From the NCBI RefSeq assembly GCF_013178945.1, contig NZ_JABFDM010000011.1:124001-188000 (forward strand): a DNA stretch of 64,000 nucleotides, read 5' to 3'. Under the pieces are notes generated by a model. The model was not told the origin of the DNA, ran no database searches, and was given only the letters and a program-made list of their open reading frames with translations. Of this stretch, positions 56,077-64,000 are shown piece by piece. Position 1 is the first letter of the stretch, and every line of letters starts with the position of its first letter. Origin of the DNA: Bradyrhizobium aeschynomenes. Lineage in GTDB: Bacteria; Pseudomonadota; Alphaproteobacteria; Rhizobiales; Xanthobacteraceae. The position numbers were made by a program, and so were the translations under genes.

Positions 56077-56451
56077 GTGAGCACAGATCGTTCGAGCGTC
56101 GAAGCCGTGGTGCAGGGCTATTTCGATGCGCTCTATGAGGGCGACGCCGACAAGCTCGGCGCGGTGTTCCATCCAACCGCCGACCTGCGCTGGGTCGAGA
56201 ACGGCGAGCTCAAGGTCCTGACGGTGCCGGATTGGCTCGCCTGGGTCCGCAAGCGTCCATCTGCCAAGGGCGAGGGCAAGCCGCGCGAGGACTTCATCGT
56301 CACCATCGACCGCTCGGACGACAAGACCGCCTTCATCAAGGTGCGCTGCCAGCTGCCGCCGCGCTATTTCACCGATTATCTCGTCGCCATGAAGCTCGCC
56401 GACGGCTGGCGGATCGTCTCGAAATCCTATCGTTACGATCTTCGGGATTGA
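56077..56451 (+). CDS. NTF2-like (SnoaL/lumazine-binding type) protein
   Basis: A 124-residue single-domain protein. SSVEAVVQGYFDALYEGDADKLGAVFHPTADLRWVENGELKVL is the usual NTF2-like opening, and DYLVAMKLADGWRIVSKSYRYD the final strand. Relatives are ketosteroid-isomerase-like enzymes or small-ligand binding proteins; no active-site assignment is safe. GTG 56077 is preferred because AGGGAG lies six bases upstream, though ATG 56071 is in frame. The Na+/H+ antiporter gene starts 30 bases later on the same strand. Confidence 0.82.
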   Translation: MSTDRSSVEAVVQGYFDALYEGDADKLGAVFHPTADLRWVENGELKVLTVPDWLAWVRKRPSAKGEGKPREDFIVTIDRSDDKTAFIKVRCQLPPRYFTDYLVAMKLADGWRIVSKSYRYDLRD

Positions 56452-56481
56452 GCCCGGCGCAACGACGCCAGGCCAACCCCT

Positions 56482-58089
56482 ATGGAAGCGCATTTCCAGA
56501 TTTTCCTGATCCTGCTGGCGGTGCTGGCGGGAACCGCGCTTGTTGCTCGCCGGGCCAATCTTGCGCCGGCGATCCTCATGATGCTGGCCGGTATCGCGCT
56601 CGCCTTCGTCCCGACCATGCCGGCCTTCGCGCTGCCGCCCGAGCTGGTGCTGCTGGTGGTGCTGCCGCCGCTGATCTATTCCTCCAGCGTCGCGATGAGC
56701 TGGCGCGAGTTCAAGCGCAATCTGCGGCCGATCGTGCTGCTGGCCGTGGGCTGCGTGATCTTCACCGCAACGCTGGTGGCGACGGCAACTCACGTCCTGC
56801 TCGGCCTGCCCTGGAGCCTCGGCTTCCTGCTCGGCGCCATCGTCGCGCCGCCCGACGTCGTGGCGCCGCTCGCCATCGCCCGCCGGCTCCATCTGCCGCG
56901 CCGGGTGATGGTGATCCTCGAAGGCGAGGGCCTCGCCAATGACGCCACGGCGCTGATCCTGTACCGCTTCGCGGTGGCGGCAATCATGACCGGCACGTTT
57001 TCCTTTCCCGTCGCCGCCGGCGAATTCGCCGCGATCGTCGTCGGAGAGATCGCGTTCGGCATCGGCGTCGGCTGGCTGATGCTGCGCGCCCGGCATTATT
57101 CCAGGGATCCGCAGGTCGAGATCACGCTGTCGCTGCTGACGCCCTATCTCGCTTATTGGATTCCCGAGCATGTCGGCGGCTCCGGCGTGATCGCGACGGT
57201 GGCCTGCGGCCTCTACATGAGCTGGAACGGCCCGCTGTGGATCTCCTCGGCGACCCGGCTGCAGGGCGTGTTCTTCTGGGACCTCGTGGTCTACCTGATC
57301 GAGGGCATGCTGTTCCTGCTGACCGGCTTCCAGATGCGGCTGATCTACGAGAAGTCGAAGGCATTCCCGCTCGACGAGATCATGATCGCCACCGCGCTGG
57401 TGGTCGCCATCGTGGTGATCGCGCGCTTCGCCTGGACCTTTCCCGCGACCATCCTGCCACGTCTCTTGAGCTCTTCGCTGCGCGCCCGCGATCCTCTGCC
57501 GCCCTGGCAGCAGACCTTCATCATCGGCTTCACCGGCGTGCGCGGCACGGTCTCGCTCGCGACCGCGCTGGCGCTGCCGCTGACATTGTCGACCGGCGAT
57601 GCGTTTCCCTATCGCGACGAGATCCTGTTCGTCGCCTTCGGCGTGATCTTCTTCACGCTGATCGGACTCGGCTTGACCCTGCCGCTGGTCGTGCGCGGGC
57701 TCGGGCTCGGCCAGGAAGGCCGCGCCGAGCATGTGCGCGAGCACGAGCAGGAAATCGCGGCCCGGCGCGAGGTGCTCGATCGGGCGCTGAGGTCGCTGGA
57801 GACGATGACCAATGACCGCGAGCTGTCCGACGAGGTGGTGCGGCTGCTGCGGGCGCGCCACGAGGTGCGCGCCAACCAGTTGCCGGAAACCCTGAACCCC
57901 GACGACTACGACGCCTCCGCGCTCGGCATCGAGCTGACGCGGGAGCTGATCGGCGTCGAACGCAAGACCATTCACGTCATGCTCCGCGACGGCAAGATCA
58001 CCGACGAAACCCGCCGCCGCATCGAACGCGACCTGGACTTGGAGGAAGCGAGCCTCGCCAACCGGGAATACGGGCAGGCGCCGTTGTAG
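56482..58089 (+). CDS. Monovalent cation:proton antiporter, CPA1 family
   Basis: A 535-residue Na+/H+ (or K+/H+) exchanger. About twelve membrane helices lead to a 130-residue cytosolic tail. FLLGAIVAPPDVVAPLAIARRLHLPRRVMVILEGEGLANDATALILYR contains the ion-binding Asp of the core helices and the EGEGLANDAT signature of NhaP/YjcE-like antiporters. FTGVRGTVSLATALALPL is a further family motif. The tail (after about 410) is charged and helical and may be regulatory. It follows the NTF2-like gene closely. Confidence 0.94.
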   Translation: MEAHFQIFLILLAVLAGTALVARRANLAPAILMMLAGIALAFVPTMPAFALPPELVLLVVLPPLIYSSSVAMSWREFKRNLRPIVLLAVGCVIFTATLVATATHVLLGLPWSLGFLLGAIVAPPDVVAPLAIARRLHLPRRVMVILEGEGLANDATALILYRFAVAAIMTGTFSFPVAAGEFAAIVVGEIAFGIGVGWLMLRARHYSRDPQVEITLSLLTPYLAYWIPEHVGGSGVIATVACGLYMSWNGPLWISSATRLQGVFFWDLVVYLIEGMLFLLTGFQMRLIYEKSKAFPLDEIMIATALVVAIVVIARFAWTFPATILPRLLSSSLRARDPLPPWQQTFIIGFTGVRGTVSLATALALPLTLSTGDAFPYRDEILFVAFGVIFFTLIGLGLTLPLVVRGLGLGQEGRAEHVREHEQEIAARREVLDRALRSLETMTNDRELSDEVVRLLRARHEVRANQLPETLNPDDYDASALGIELTRELIGVERKTIHVMLRDGKITDETRRRIERDLDLEEASLANREYGQAPL

Positions 58090-58123
58090 GAATGAGTTGG
58101 GACAGCGCCGCCTCGCATTCAGT

Positions 58124-58277
58124 ATCATCCCGGCGGACGCCGGGACCCATAGCCACCGCACGTCGTGGTTGGCACATCCGGTCGCTCGAGCCTGCCTCAC
58201 ATTTGCTCCTGGGAGTATGGGTCCCGGGTCGGCGCCACACCAACGCATGCGCGTTGGTGCGGCTTGCCCGGGACGAC
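58124..58277. repeat. Split palindromic repeat (GTCGTCCC...GGGATGAC type, diverged)
   Basis: Left ATCCCGGCGGACGCCGGGACCCATA, written here as two arms ATCCCGGC and GCCGGGA around GGAC; right TATGGGTCCCGGG with GCCCGGGACGAC. A nested perfect hairpin CACCAACGC, ATGC, GCGTTGGTG lies inside the right half. It follows the antiporter gene. Confidence 0.7.
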
Positions 58278-58370
58278 GGCGGAGTTTGTCGGCGCAGCCG
58301 GTCATCCTCATAGGCGCAGTTCATCATCCTCGCGCCCGCATTTCGCGTCCGAGCATTGATCCTCATCTCG

Positions 58371-58752
58371 CCCTCTCCAATCAGAGGGCGCAGGGAAGGC
58401 CGGGCCCCGACTGAGGCCCGTGGCCCGCCTGCTCAAAAAAATGCAGGCGGCAGGTACCACAGGTTCAGCCGGAGAAAACCCGGCCCTCCCTGCGCAATGG
58501 TTTTAACGGCTGCTTCGCACTCTCCCCGGGGACCGGGCTGTCTTGCCCCCGTCACTGGCGATCATCAGCCAGCTTGGCATCAGCGTCGGGATGTCAGGAC
58601 CATGCGACTTGACCGTCCGCGCCATGACGTTCGTCCGCACGCCCTTGGGCCCGCTGCGCCACGTCGCGTCCACCGCATCCCGCCTCCACGTTCGTGACGA
58701 CCGCGAAGCGTCCCTCTTCAATGAGGCGGGACGGGCGGAAAGATCGTTCTGA
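58371..58752. repeat. Dispersed structured intergenic element, copy 2
   Basis: Homologous to 3146-3540 in the same orientation. Hairpin I is GCCCTCT/AGAGGGC (58371-58377 with 58384-58390), where the first pair is G-C against A-T in copy 1. The long stem GCAGGGAAGGCCGGG (58391-58405) pairs with CCCGGCCCTCCCTGC (58480-58494). Hairpin III keeps CCGCCTGC/GCAGGCGG with a loop one base longer than in copy 1. The distal 250 bases are similar with small indels. Homology ends near 58750, earlier than the fuller copy 1. Confidence 0.8.
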
Positions 58753-58842
58753 TTTGCCCGACGGCACAAGGCCCGATGGCTGCGACATGGTAACGCGACG
58801 GGCAAAATCTTGAGATTGCGGGCGCCCGCCACATCCTCCGCC

Positions 58843-59067
58843 GTCGTCCCGGCCTTGAGCCGGGACGACACTGGTACTCTCTCCGAGCGTCATTCCGGGG
58901 CGCGCGGAGCGCGAGCCCGGAATCCATAGCCACGACTGCGGATGAGGAACGGGAGCGATGTGGCGCTTGTCTTCGACACATGTCTGCCTGTGGTTATGGA
59001 TTCCGGGCTCATTCGCGCTGCTTCAAAATGGCTGCGCCATTTTGCGCGCGAATGCCCCGGAATGACG
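58843..59067. repeat. Cluster of palindromic repeats before the GNAT gene
   Basis: GTCGTCCCGGC, CTTGA, GCCGGGACGAC (58843-58869) is a complete small hairpin. It is followed by a split element: CATTCCGGG with GAATCCATAGCCACG on the left and TGTGGTTATGGATTCCGGG with CCGGAATGACG on the right, which encloses AAAATGGC, TGC, GCCATTTT. No gene is present between the antiporter and the GNAT gene (58090-59142). Confidence 0.7.
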
Positions 59068-59142
59068 GTGTGGAGGGAGTTGGGCCGTATTCGGCGAGAT
59101 CATGCGCTGGCGCATTGAAGCGCTACACGCATGGACGCTGTC

Positions 59143-59655
59143 TCACCGCTCGATCATCCAGCGCGTCACCGCCTGGTGATAGTTCATCGGGCCGGGCACG
59201 GTCTTGTAGGTCTTCAGATAACGGAAGCCCGCCTTCTGCAGCGCGCGGTTGGGTGCGGTGTTGTAGGCGTGCGGCTCGCAGAACAGTTGCTTGAGCTGCA
59301 GCCGCTCGAAATACAGATCGACGCTGCGGCGGACGCATGCGGTGCCGAGGCCGCGACTGCGCAGCTCCGGCTCGGTGACATGAAGGTGCATGTGGGCGCG
59401 GTTGCCGAACACGATGCGATCGCAGCTGGAGAAGCCGATCGGGCGCCCATCGAGGCGCCAGATCACCAGCAGCGCCGCGCGCTCGGTGAGCGGCGTCTCG
59501 TAGAGCGACTTGAACAGGCCGGCCCAGACCGGCCTGGTCGGCATCCGCGTCGGATCGATGCCCATCAGGTCGAGCTGCTCGATGCTGGATGAATAGAAGT
59601 AGTCGATGACCAGAGCGGTCTCGGCGAGCTCCATTTCCCTGACGTCGAGAGTCAT
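59143..59655 (-). CDS. GNAT-family N-acetyltransferase
   Basis: A 170-residue acetyltransferase. The acetyl-CoA loop region reads MHLHVTEPELRSRGLGTACVRRSVDLYFERL, with the R-x-x-G-L/G pattern as SRGLGT. FCEPHAYNTAPNRALQKAGFRYLKTYKTVPGPMNYHQ is the C-terminal part that completes the fold. Substrate unknown. Start MTLDVREMEL at 59655 is preferred; the frame is open further upstream through repeat-like DNA. It appears monocistronic. Confidence 0.87.
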   Translation of the reverse strand: MTLDVREMELAETALVIDYFYSSSIEQLDLMGIDPTRMPTRPVWAGLFKSLYETPLTERAALLVIWRLDGRPIGFSSCDRIVFGNRAHMHLHVTEPELRSRGLGTACVRRSVDLYFERLQLKQLFCEPHAYNTAPNRALQKAGFRYLKTYKTVPGPMNYHQAVTRWMIER

Positions 59656-59828
59656 CGAGGCATCCTCTTCAGCAGGCCTCAAGGTGCTGATCAAGCGGGC
59701 AGCAGTGGGGCGGCGCAGCCTGCGAGAAAGTTTCAGAATGAGGCGAGAGGGACAAGCAGCTGTGAGTTGTGAGGATGCGACTGCCTCGCCCAGCAACAGG
59801 TGCGAGTTGTCGCACCGGGTGTTGCGGC

Positions 59829-59915
59829 CCTCTCACCTCTCCCCGCTCTTTGCGGGGGCGCGACGAGCTTCGCTCGCACTGAGAGGTCGGATTGCGCAGC
59901 CATCCGGGTGAGGGG
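59829..59915. repeat. CTCTCCCC/GTGAGGGG palindromic repeat
   Basis: CCTCTCACCTCTCCCCGC, TCTTT, GCGGGGGCG and, further on, GAGCTTCGCTC and GAGAGGTCGGATTGCGCAG with CCGGGTGAGGGG. Related to 53753-53883. It lies in the 517-base gap between the GNAT gene and ispG; the rest of that gap shows only the next repeat. Confidence 0.65.
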
Positions 59916-60033
59916 CATGGCACGAGTGCGGCCAGGTCAAAGGTCTATCGGACGGGCACGACCGCCAGGCGCCTATTGGAATGCTACAGATATCTTCAAA
60001 CAGTTCGTTGCAGGGAATCGGCACCGCCCGTGC

Positions 60034-60092
60034 GGCTGCCCCTCACCCCAACCCTCTCCCCGTGAAGAACGGGGAGAGGGAGCGCACCGTCG
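60034..60092. repeat. 59-base repeat, identical to 62626-62684
   Basis: Contains the perfect hairpin CCTCTCCCCGT, GAAGA, ACGGGGAGAGG between CCCCTCACCCCAA and GAGCGCACCGTCG. The same 59 bases occur at 62626-62684 without a difference, and weaker similarity continues for about 20 bases. It lies just after the 3' end of ispG (minus strand). Confidence 0.9.
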
Positions 60093-60172
60093 TCGTGGCG
60101 GTGGCTCGATCTCAGATCATCATAGGAGCATATGCAGCGCGTGAGGCGCCGCACTCAAACAGGGCGCCGCCC

Positions 60173-61462
<1,290 letters not shown>

Positions 61463-61475
61463 GGGGCCTCGGATA

Positions 61476-62429
61476 TCAGGTTTTGGTGACATTCAGCAAT
61501 GGATCAGTCGCAGCCAGCAGCACGCGGTTCGGGCGATTGACCAGAAAAAGCCCAATGATCACAAGCACGGCGGCCAGGCCAAAGGCGAGCGTCAGGGCGT
61601 CATGCAGGATGAAATAGCTCGCCACCACCCCGAATAAAGGGGTGATGAAGGTAAATGCCGACAATTTGCTGGCCGAATAGGCTTTGATCAGAGCGAACCA
61701 GATCGTGAAGGTGGTGCCGACCACCCAGATCGCCTGATAGGCGAGCAGCCCAAGGACGAAAGGGCTGGGAACCTGGGTGAGGCGCTCGCCGGCGATCAGG
61801 GCGGCCAAGGCCATGATGGGGACGGAAATGGCCACCTGGTATCCCAATGCGCGCTCCGGTGCGATGAAACGCAGCCGGCTGCCCTTGATGAAGACCGTCG
61901 TGACACCCCACAGCAGCCCGCCGCCGACCACCAGGAGATCGCCAAGCAGGACGCGGCCGTCGACATTGGCCTGGGGGATGCCGATCGCCAGCGCCACGCC
62001 GGCGAAGCTCAGCGCCAGCCCGCCCCATTGCGCAGGTCCCAGACGCTCACCCAGGAAGCGGAACGAGCCGAGCGCGACGAAGAACGGTGCGGTGTACAGG
62101 AAGACGACGGCCCGCGACGCCGAGGTCAGCAGAAGGCCCTGGTAGATCAGTACGAATTCGAGGCCGAAAAGCGCGCCGGCCACGATGCCGAGCCACAACG
62201 TGCCGTCGCGCTCGAACATCTTCACGCCGCGCAGCTGCGCGAAGATCAGCAGCACCGGCAGTGCGCCGGCCGAGCGGAACGTCGCCTGCAGCATCGGCGG
62301 CACCTCCGGTAGCGCCAGCTTGATTGCGATCTGGTTGAAGGCCCAGGACAGGCAGAGCACGAGCGTGACGGCAATGGCGCCCGGGCCGAGCGGCCGGGTC
62401 GCGGCGGAAGAGGGGGACGTTGCGGACAC
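61476..62429 (-). CDS. EamA/DMT-family transporter
   Basis: A 317-residue carrier with ten membrane helices. SWAFNQIAIKLALPEVPPMLQATFRSAGALPVLLIF and FVLIYQGLLLTSASRAVVFLYTAPFFVALGSFRFLGERL belong to the first EamA domain; LLAYQAIWVVGTTFTIWFALIKAYSASKLSAFTFITPLFGVVASYFILHDALT to the second. No ATG is available before the first helix; GTG 62429 is used. Longer open frame upstream runs through the repeat region 62541-62684 and is rejected. It precedes ispG by 13 bases, so the two are likely in one operon, though they need not be related in function. Confidence 0.88.
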   Translation of the reverse strand: MSATSPSSAATRPLGPGAIAVTLVLCLSWAFNQIAIKLALPEVPPMLQATFRSAGALPVLLIFAQLRGVKMFERDGTLWLGIVAGALFGLEFVLIYQGLLLTSASRAVVFLYTAPFFVALGSFRFLGERLGPAQWGGLALSFAGVALAIGIPQANVDGRVLLGDLLVVGGGLLWGVTTVFIKGSRLRFIAPERALGYQVAISVPIMALAALIAGERLTQVPSPFVLGLLAYQAIWVVGTTFTIWFALIKAYSASKLSAFTFITPLFGVVASYFILHDALTLAFGLAAVLVIIGLFLVNRPNRVLLAATDPLLNVTKT

Positions 62430-62540
62430 GAGGGCGTGGGCTCCCGAAAGGGTTTGGTTTTCTTGGACCCCCAGCGCACACGCGGTCAGATTCGTGCGCG
62501 AGGATCGGACGAACAACTCGGCCGGCAGCGGCGGTCCACG

Positions 62541-62684
62541 CCTCTCCCCGCGCGCGGGGAGAGGCCGGATTGCATCATCAGATGCAATCCGGGTGAGGGG
62601 GGCTCTCCGCACGTCTGGTGCTCGTGGCTGCCCCTCACCCCAACCCTCTCCCCGTGAAGAACGGGGAGAGGGAGCGCACCGTCG
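62541..62684. repeat. Palindrome array with a second copy of the 59-base repeat
   Basis: CCTCTCCCC and GGGGAGAGG around GCGCGC (62541-62564), then the perfect twelve-base stem CCGGATTGCATC, ATCA, GATGCAATCCGG (62565-62592), then the 59-base unit at 62626-62684. It fills the 320-base gap between zur and the EamA gene. Confidence 0.85.
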
Positions 62685-62749
62685 CGGCGGCGATAGCTCG
62701 AATACGATGATCAGTGGGCGCTGTACACCTTGCGGCGCAGTGACGGATC

Positions 62750-63241
62750 TCACGCGGCCTTCTGGCAGTGCGCGCAGAGGCCGGTGATCTCGACCACCGA
62801 CATCTTCGGCAGGAAGCCGGACGCGGCGGCCGCGCTCTTCAGGCTCTCCGCGATTGGCGCGGCGGGAACCTCACCGACGGCACCGCATTTTTCACAGATC
62901 AGGAACGCCACCAGCGCGGTGTGCTCATGATCGTGCGCGCAGGCGAGGAAGGCATTGCGGCTTTCGATGCGGTGCACCAAGCCGTTGGCCATCAGGAACT
63001 CGAGGGCGCGATACACCGTGATCGGTGCCGGTCGCGCGGCCACCTTGGCCAGTTCCTCGATGATCTCATAGGCGCCGAGCGGCCGGTGGCTCGACAGCAG
63101 CGCCTCCAGCACCTGGCGACGCTGCGGCGTGAACTTCTGGCCACGCTGGGCGCAGACGCGCTCGGCATGGTCGAGGGCATCGGCCGCGCAGCGGCCATGA
63201 TCGTGGTCGGGCGGCGGGAAGGTAGGCTTTGCGAGGGTCAT
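62750..63241 (-). CDS. zur: Fur-family regulator, zinc uptake regulator type
   Basis: A 163-residue Fur-like repressor. RGQKFTPQRRQVLEALLSSHRPLGAYEIIEEL is the DNA-binding winged helix, and APITVYRALEFLMANGLVHRIES leads to the dimerisation domain with the metal-binding ACAHDHEHTA. Two CxxC pairs, CEKCG and CAHCQ, form the structural zinc site. The combination and the His-rich N-terminus (DHDHG) fit Zur rather than iron-sensing Fur. It should repress zinc uptake genes, none of which lies in this window. Start ATG 63241 is preferred over a TTG three codons upstream. Confidence 0.92.
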   Translation of the reverse strand: MTLAKPTFPPPDHDHGRCAADALDHAERVCAQRGQKFTPQRRQVLEALLSSHRPLGAYEIIEELAKVAARPAPITVYRALEFLMANGLVHRIESRNAFLACAHDHEHTALVAFLICEKCGAVGEVPAAPIAESLKSAAAASGFLPKMSVVEITGLCAHCQKAA

Positions 63242-63341
63242 TGCCGACAATCTAGCATTTCACAGCCCGCTCGCCAAAGGCCGCGGCGGAGCCATGCATC
63301 TTGAGGGGAACGGATGTGCTCGACGACGCCGTGAAATATTC

Positions 63342-63355
63342 ATAAGCTTGCTTAT
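63342..63355. promoter_or_regulatory. Palindromic operator candidate before the MarR gene
   Basis: ATAAGC, TT, GCTTAT: perfect six-base arms in an AT-rich patch (about 63334-63372) 60 bases before the MarR start, in the zur-marR divergent region. The size is right for a MarR dimer. Autoregulation of the marR-efflux operon is inferred. Confidence 0.55.
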
Positions 63356-63415
63356 TATATTCTAGGCTCATTAGAGCCAAAGCTTAGTTCCCTCCGTCCA
63401 GAATCGAGACCGGCC

Positions 63416-63895
63416 ATGACCCGCACGTCCGCGGACGTGAATTTCCTGTTTACGCTCGGCGAGCTGCAGCGCCTGATGCGCGCCTATGCCGACAAGGAAG
63501 CCGCGCGGTTCGGCATGACCCGGGCACAATGGGCCGTGCTCGCCAAGGTCGAGCGCAACGAGGGCATGAAGCAGTCCGAGCTCGCCGAGCAGCTGGAGAT
63601 GCAGCCGATCACGCTGACCCGGCTGATCGACAAGATCGCGGATGCCGGGCTGATCGAACGCCGCGGCGACGACACCGACCGCCGGGTCAACCGGCTGTAT
63701 CTGAAGAAGGCCGCCCGTCCGCTGCTCGCCAAGCTCGCGGTGCTGCGCGGCGAGATCACCGAGACTGCGCTGGACGGCATCAGTCCCGCCGATGCCGAGC
63801 GACTGACGGCCCAGCTCGAAGCGATCAAAGAAAACGTGAGAAACGCCCTGCAGTCGCTGTGCGACGAGCAGCGAAAGGAGCAGCGCTATGGCTGA
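63416..63895 (+). CDS. MarR-family transcriptional regulator
   Basis: A 159-residue regulator. LFTLGELQRLMRAYADKEAARFGMTRAQWAVLAKVERNEGMKQSELAEQLEMQPITLTRLIDKIADAGLIERR gives the dimer helix and recognition helix, and RRGDDTDRRVNRLYLKKA the wing with the DRR motif. It resembles regulators that control drug-efflux operons in alphaproteobacteria. Its last eight bases overlap the start of an EmrA-like adaptor gene, so it almost certainly controls that efflux system. A palindrome lies upstream. Confidence 0.94.
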   Translation: MTRTSADVNFLFTLGELQRLMRAYADKEAARFGMTRAQWAVLAKVERNEGMKQSELAEQLEMQPITLTRLIDKIADAGLIERRGDDTDRRVNRLYLKKAARPLLAKLAVLRGEITETALDGISPADAERLTAQLEAIKENVRNALQSLCDEQRKEQRYG

Positions 63896-64000
63896 GCCCG
63901 CCCTGAAAATCGCCCCCGACCAGAAGGCCCATCCAGAGGCCGCACCGCCGGCCGCTGCCGCCGAGAAACCGGCCCGTCCGGGGTTCCTGCGACGCTATCG
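63888..64000 (+). CDS. HlyD/EmrA-type membrane fusion protein, 5' part only
   Basis: Only the first 37 codons are in the window. The start ATG 63888 overlaps the end of the MarR gene, with AAAGGAG seven bases before it. The encoded part is Ala/Pro-rich with a basic FLRRYR at the window edge, the usual cytosolic lead before the single membrane helix of an EmrA/HlyD adaptor. The identity rests on that pattern and on the MarR-emrA arrangement; the rest is beyond the window. Confidence 0.6.
   Translation, partial: MAEPALKIAPDQKAHPEAAPPAAAAEKPARPGFLRRY

Noticed and set aside
55864..58311. An 815-codon minus-strand frame opposite the NTF2-like and antiporter genes
   Set aside because: No signal, no domain, composition of a shadow, and it runs into the repeat region.

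Overview
The window reads as a single chromosomal segment of a high-GC alphaproteobacterium, most probably Bradyrhizobium or a close relative in the Nitrobacteraceae. The grounds are the protein families (AccA, SecA with a C-terminal SEC-C zinc motif, PhaR, a DUF4167 protein with an RNA-binding-like N-terminus, bPH2 and DUF1178 proteins, a rhizobial-type caspase-like protein) and their order: methyltransferase, comF, grxC, nitrilase, DUF1178, ubiG, lysC, ptsP, prfA, prmC, DUF4167, methyltransferase, gloB. That order resembles the conserved core chromosome of Rhizobiales. I see no tRNA or rRNA gene, CRISPR array, prophage or intact insertion sequence.

Layout. 1-7.3 kb: accA, a YafK-type L,D-transpeptidase lipoprotein, an Rrf2 regulator overlapping a methyltransferase, a very unusual Val/Gly/Ala/His-rich repeat protein, and a membrane protein. 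7.9-17 kb: an MHYT-GGDEF-EAL protein, an AmiC/UrtA-like binding protein divergent from a MarR regulator, an acyl-CoA synthetase, a periplasmic glycerophosphodiesterase and an FAD monooxygenase. 17.3-25 kb: secA, divergent from a parvulin-type isomerase, then argJ, a TadG-like vWA protein and mutT. 25-41.3 kb: the conserved housekeeping block from the NDUFAF5-like methyltransferase through gloB and a DUF985 cupin. 41.3-51 kb: two GGDEF-EAL proteins flanking a polyhydroxybutyrate module (phaB, phaA, divergent phaR), an EamA exporter, a small conserved-looking ORF, a membrane protein and rpmF. 51-64 kb: mtgA, ispA, a DUF1345 protein, a caspase-like protein, an NTF2-like protein, a Na+/H+ antiporter, a GNAT, ispG with an EamA transporter, zur, and a MarR regulator overlapping the start of a HlyD/EmrA-type adaptor that runs off the end.

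How the genes work together. accA feeds fatty acid synthesis. mtgA and the L,D-transpeptidase act on peptidoglycan. ispG and ispA are two steps of isoprenoid supply, and ubiG uses the product in ubiquinone synthesis. phaA and phaB make 3-hydroxybutyryl-CoA, with PhaR as the granule-responsive regulator. Three GGDEF/EAL proteins point to c-di-GMP control; one has a destroyed GGDEF site. The grxC-nitrilase-DUF1178 trio is translationally coupled and suggests a thiol or glutathione role for DUF1178.

The intergenic DNA is unusually informative. It carries at least four families of palindromic repeats. The most notable is a roughly 390-bp element present twice, 55 kb apart (3146-3540 and 58371-58752). 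In both copies a set of hairpins is preserved while length changes fall in loops, and one base pair changes in a compensating way. It looks like a mobile or amplified structured non-coding element and is the best candidate here for something undescribed. The 437-residue amphipathic repeat protein at 5054-6367 is the best protein candidate.
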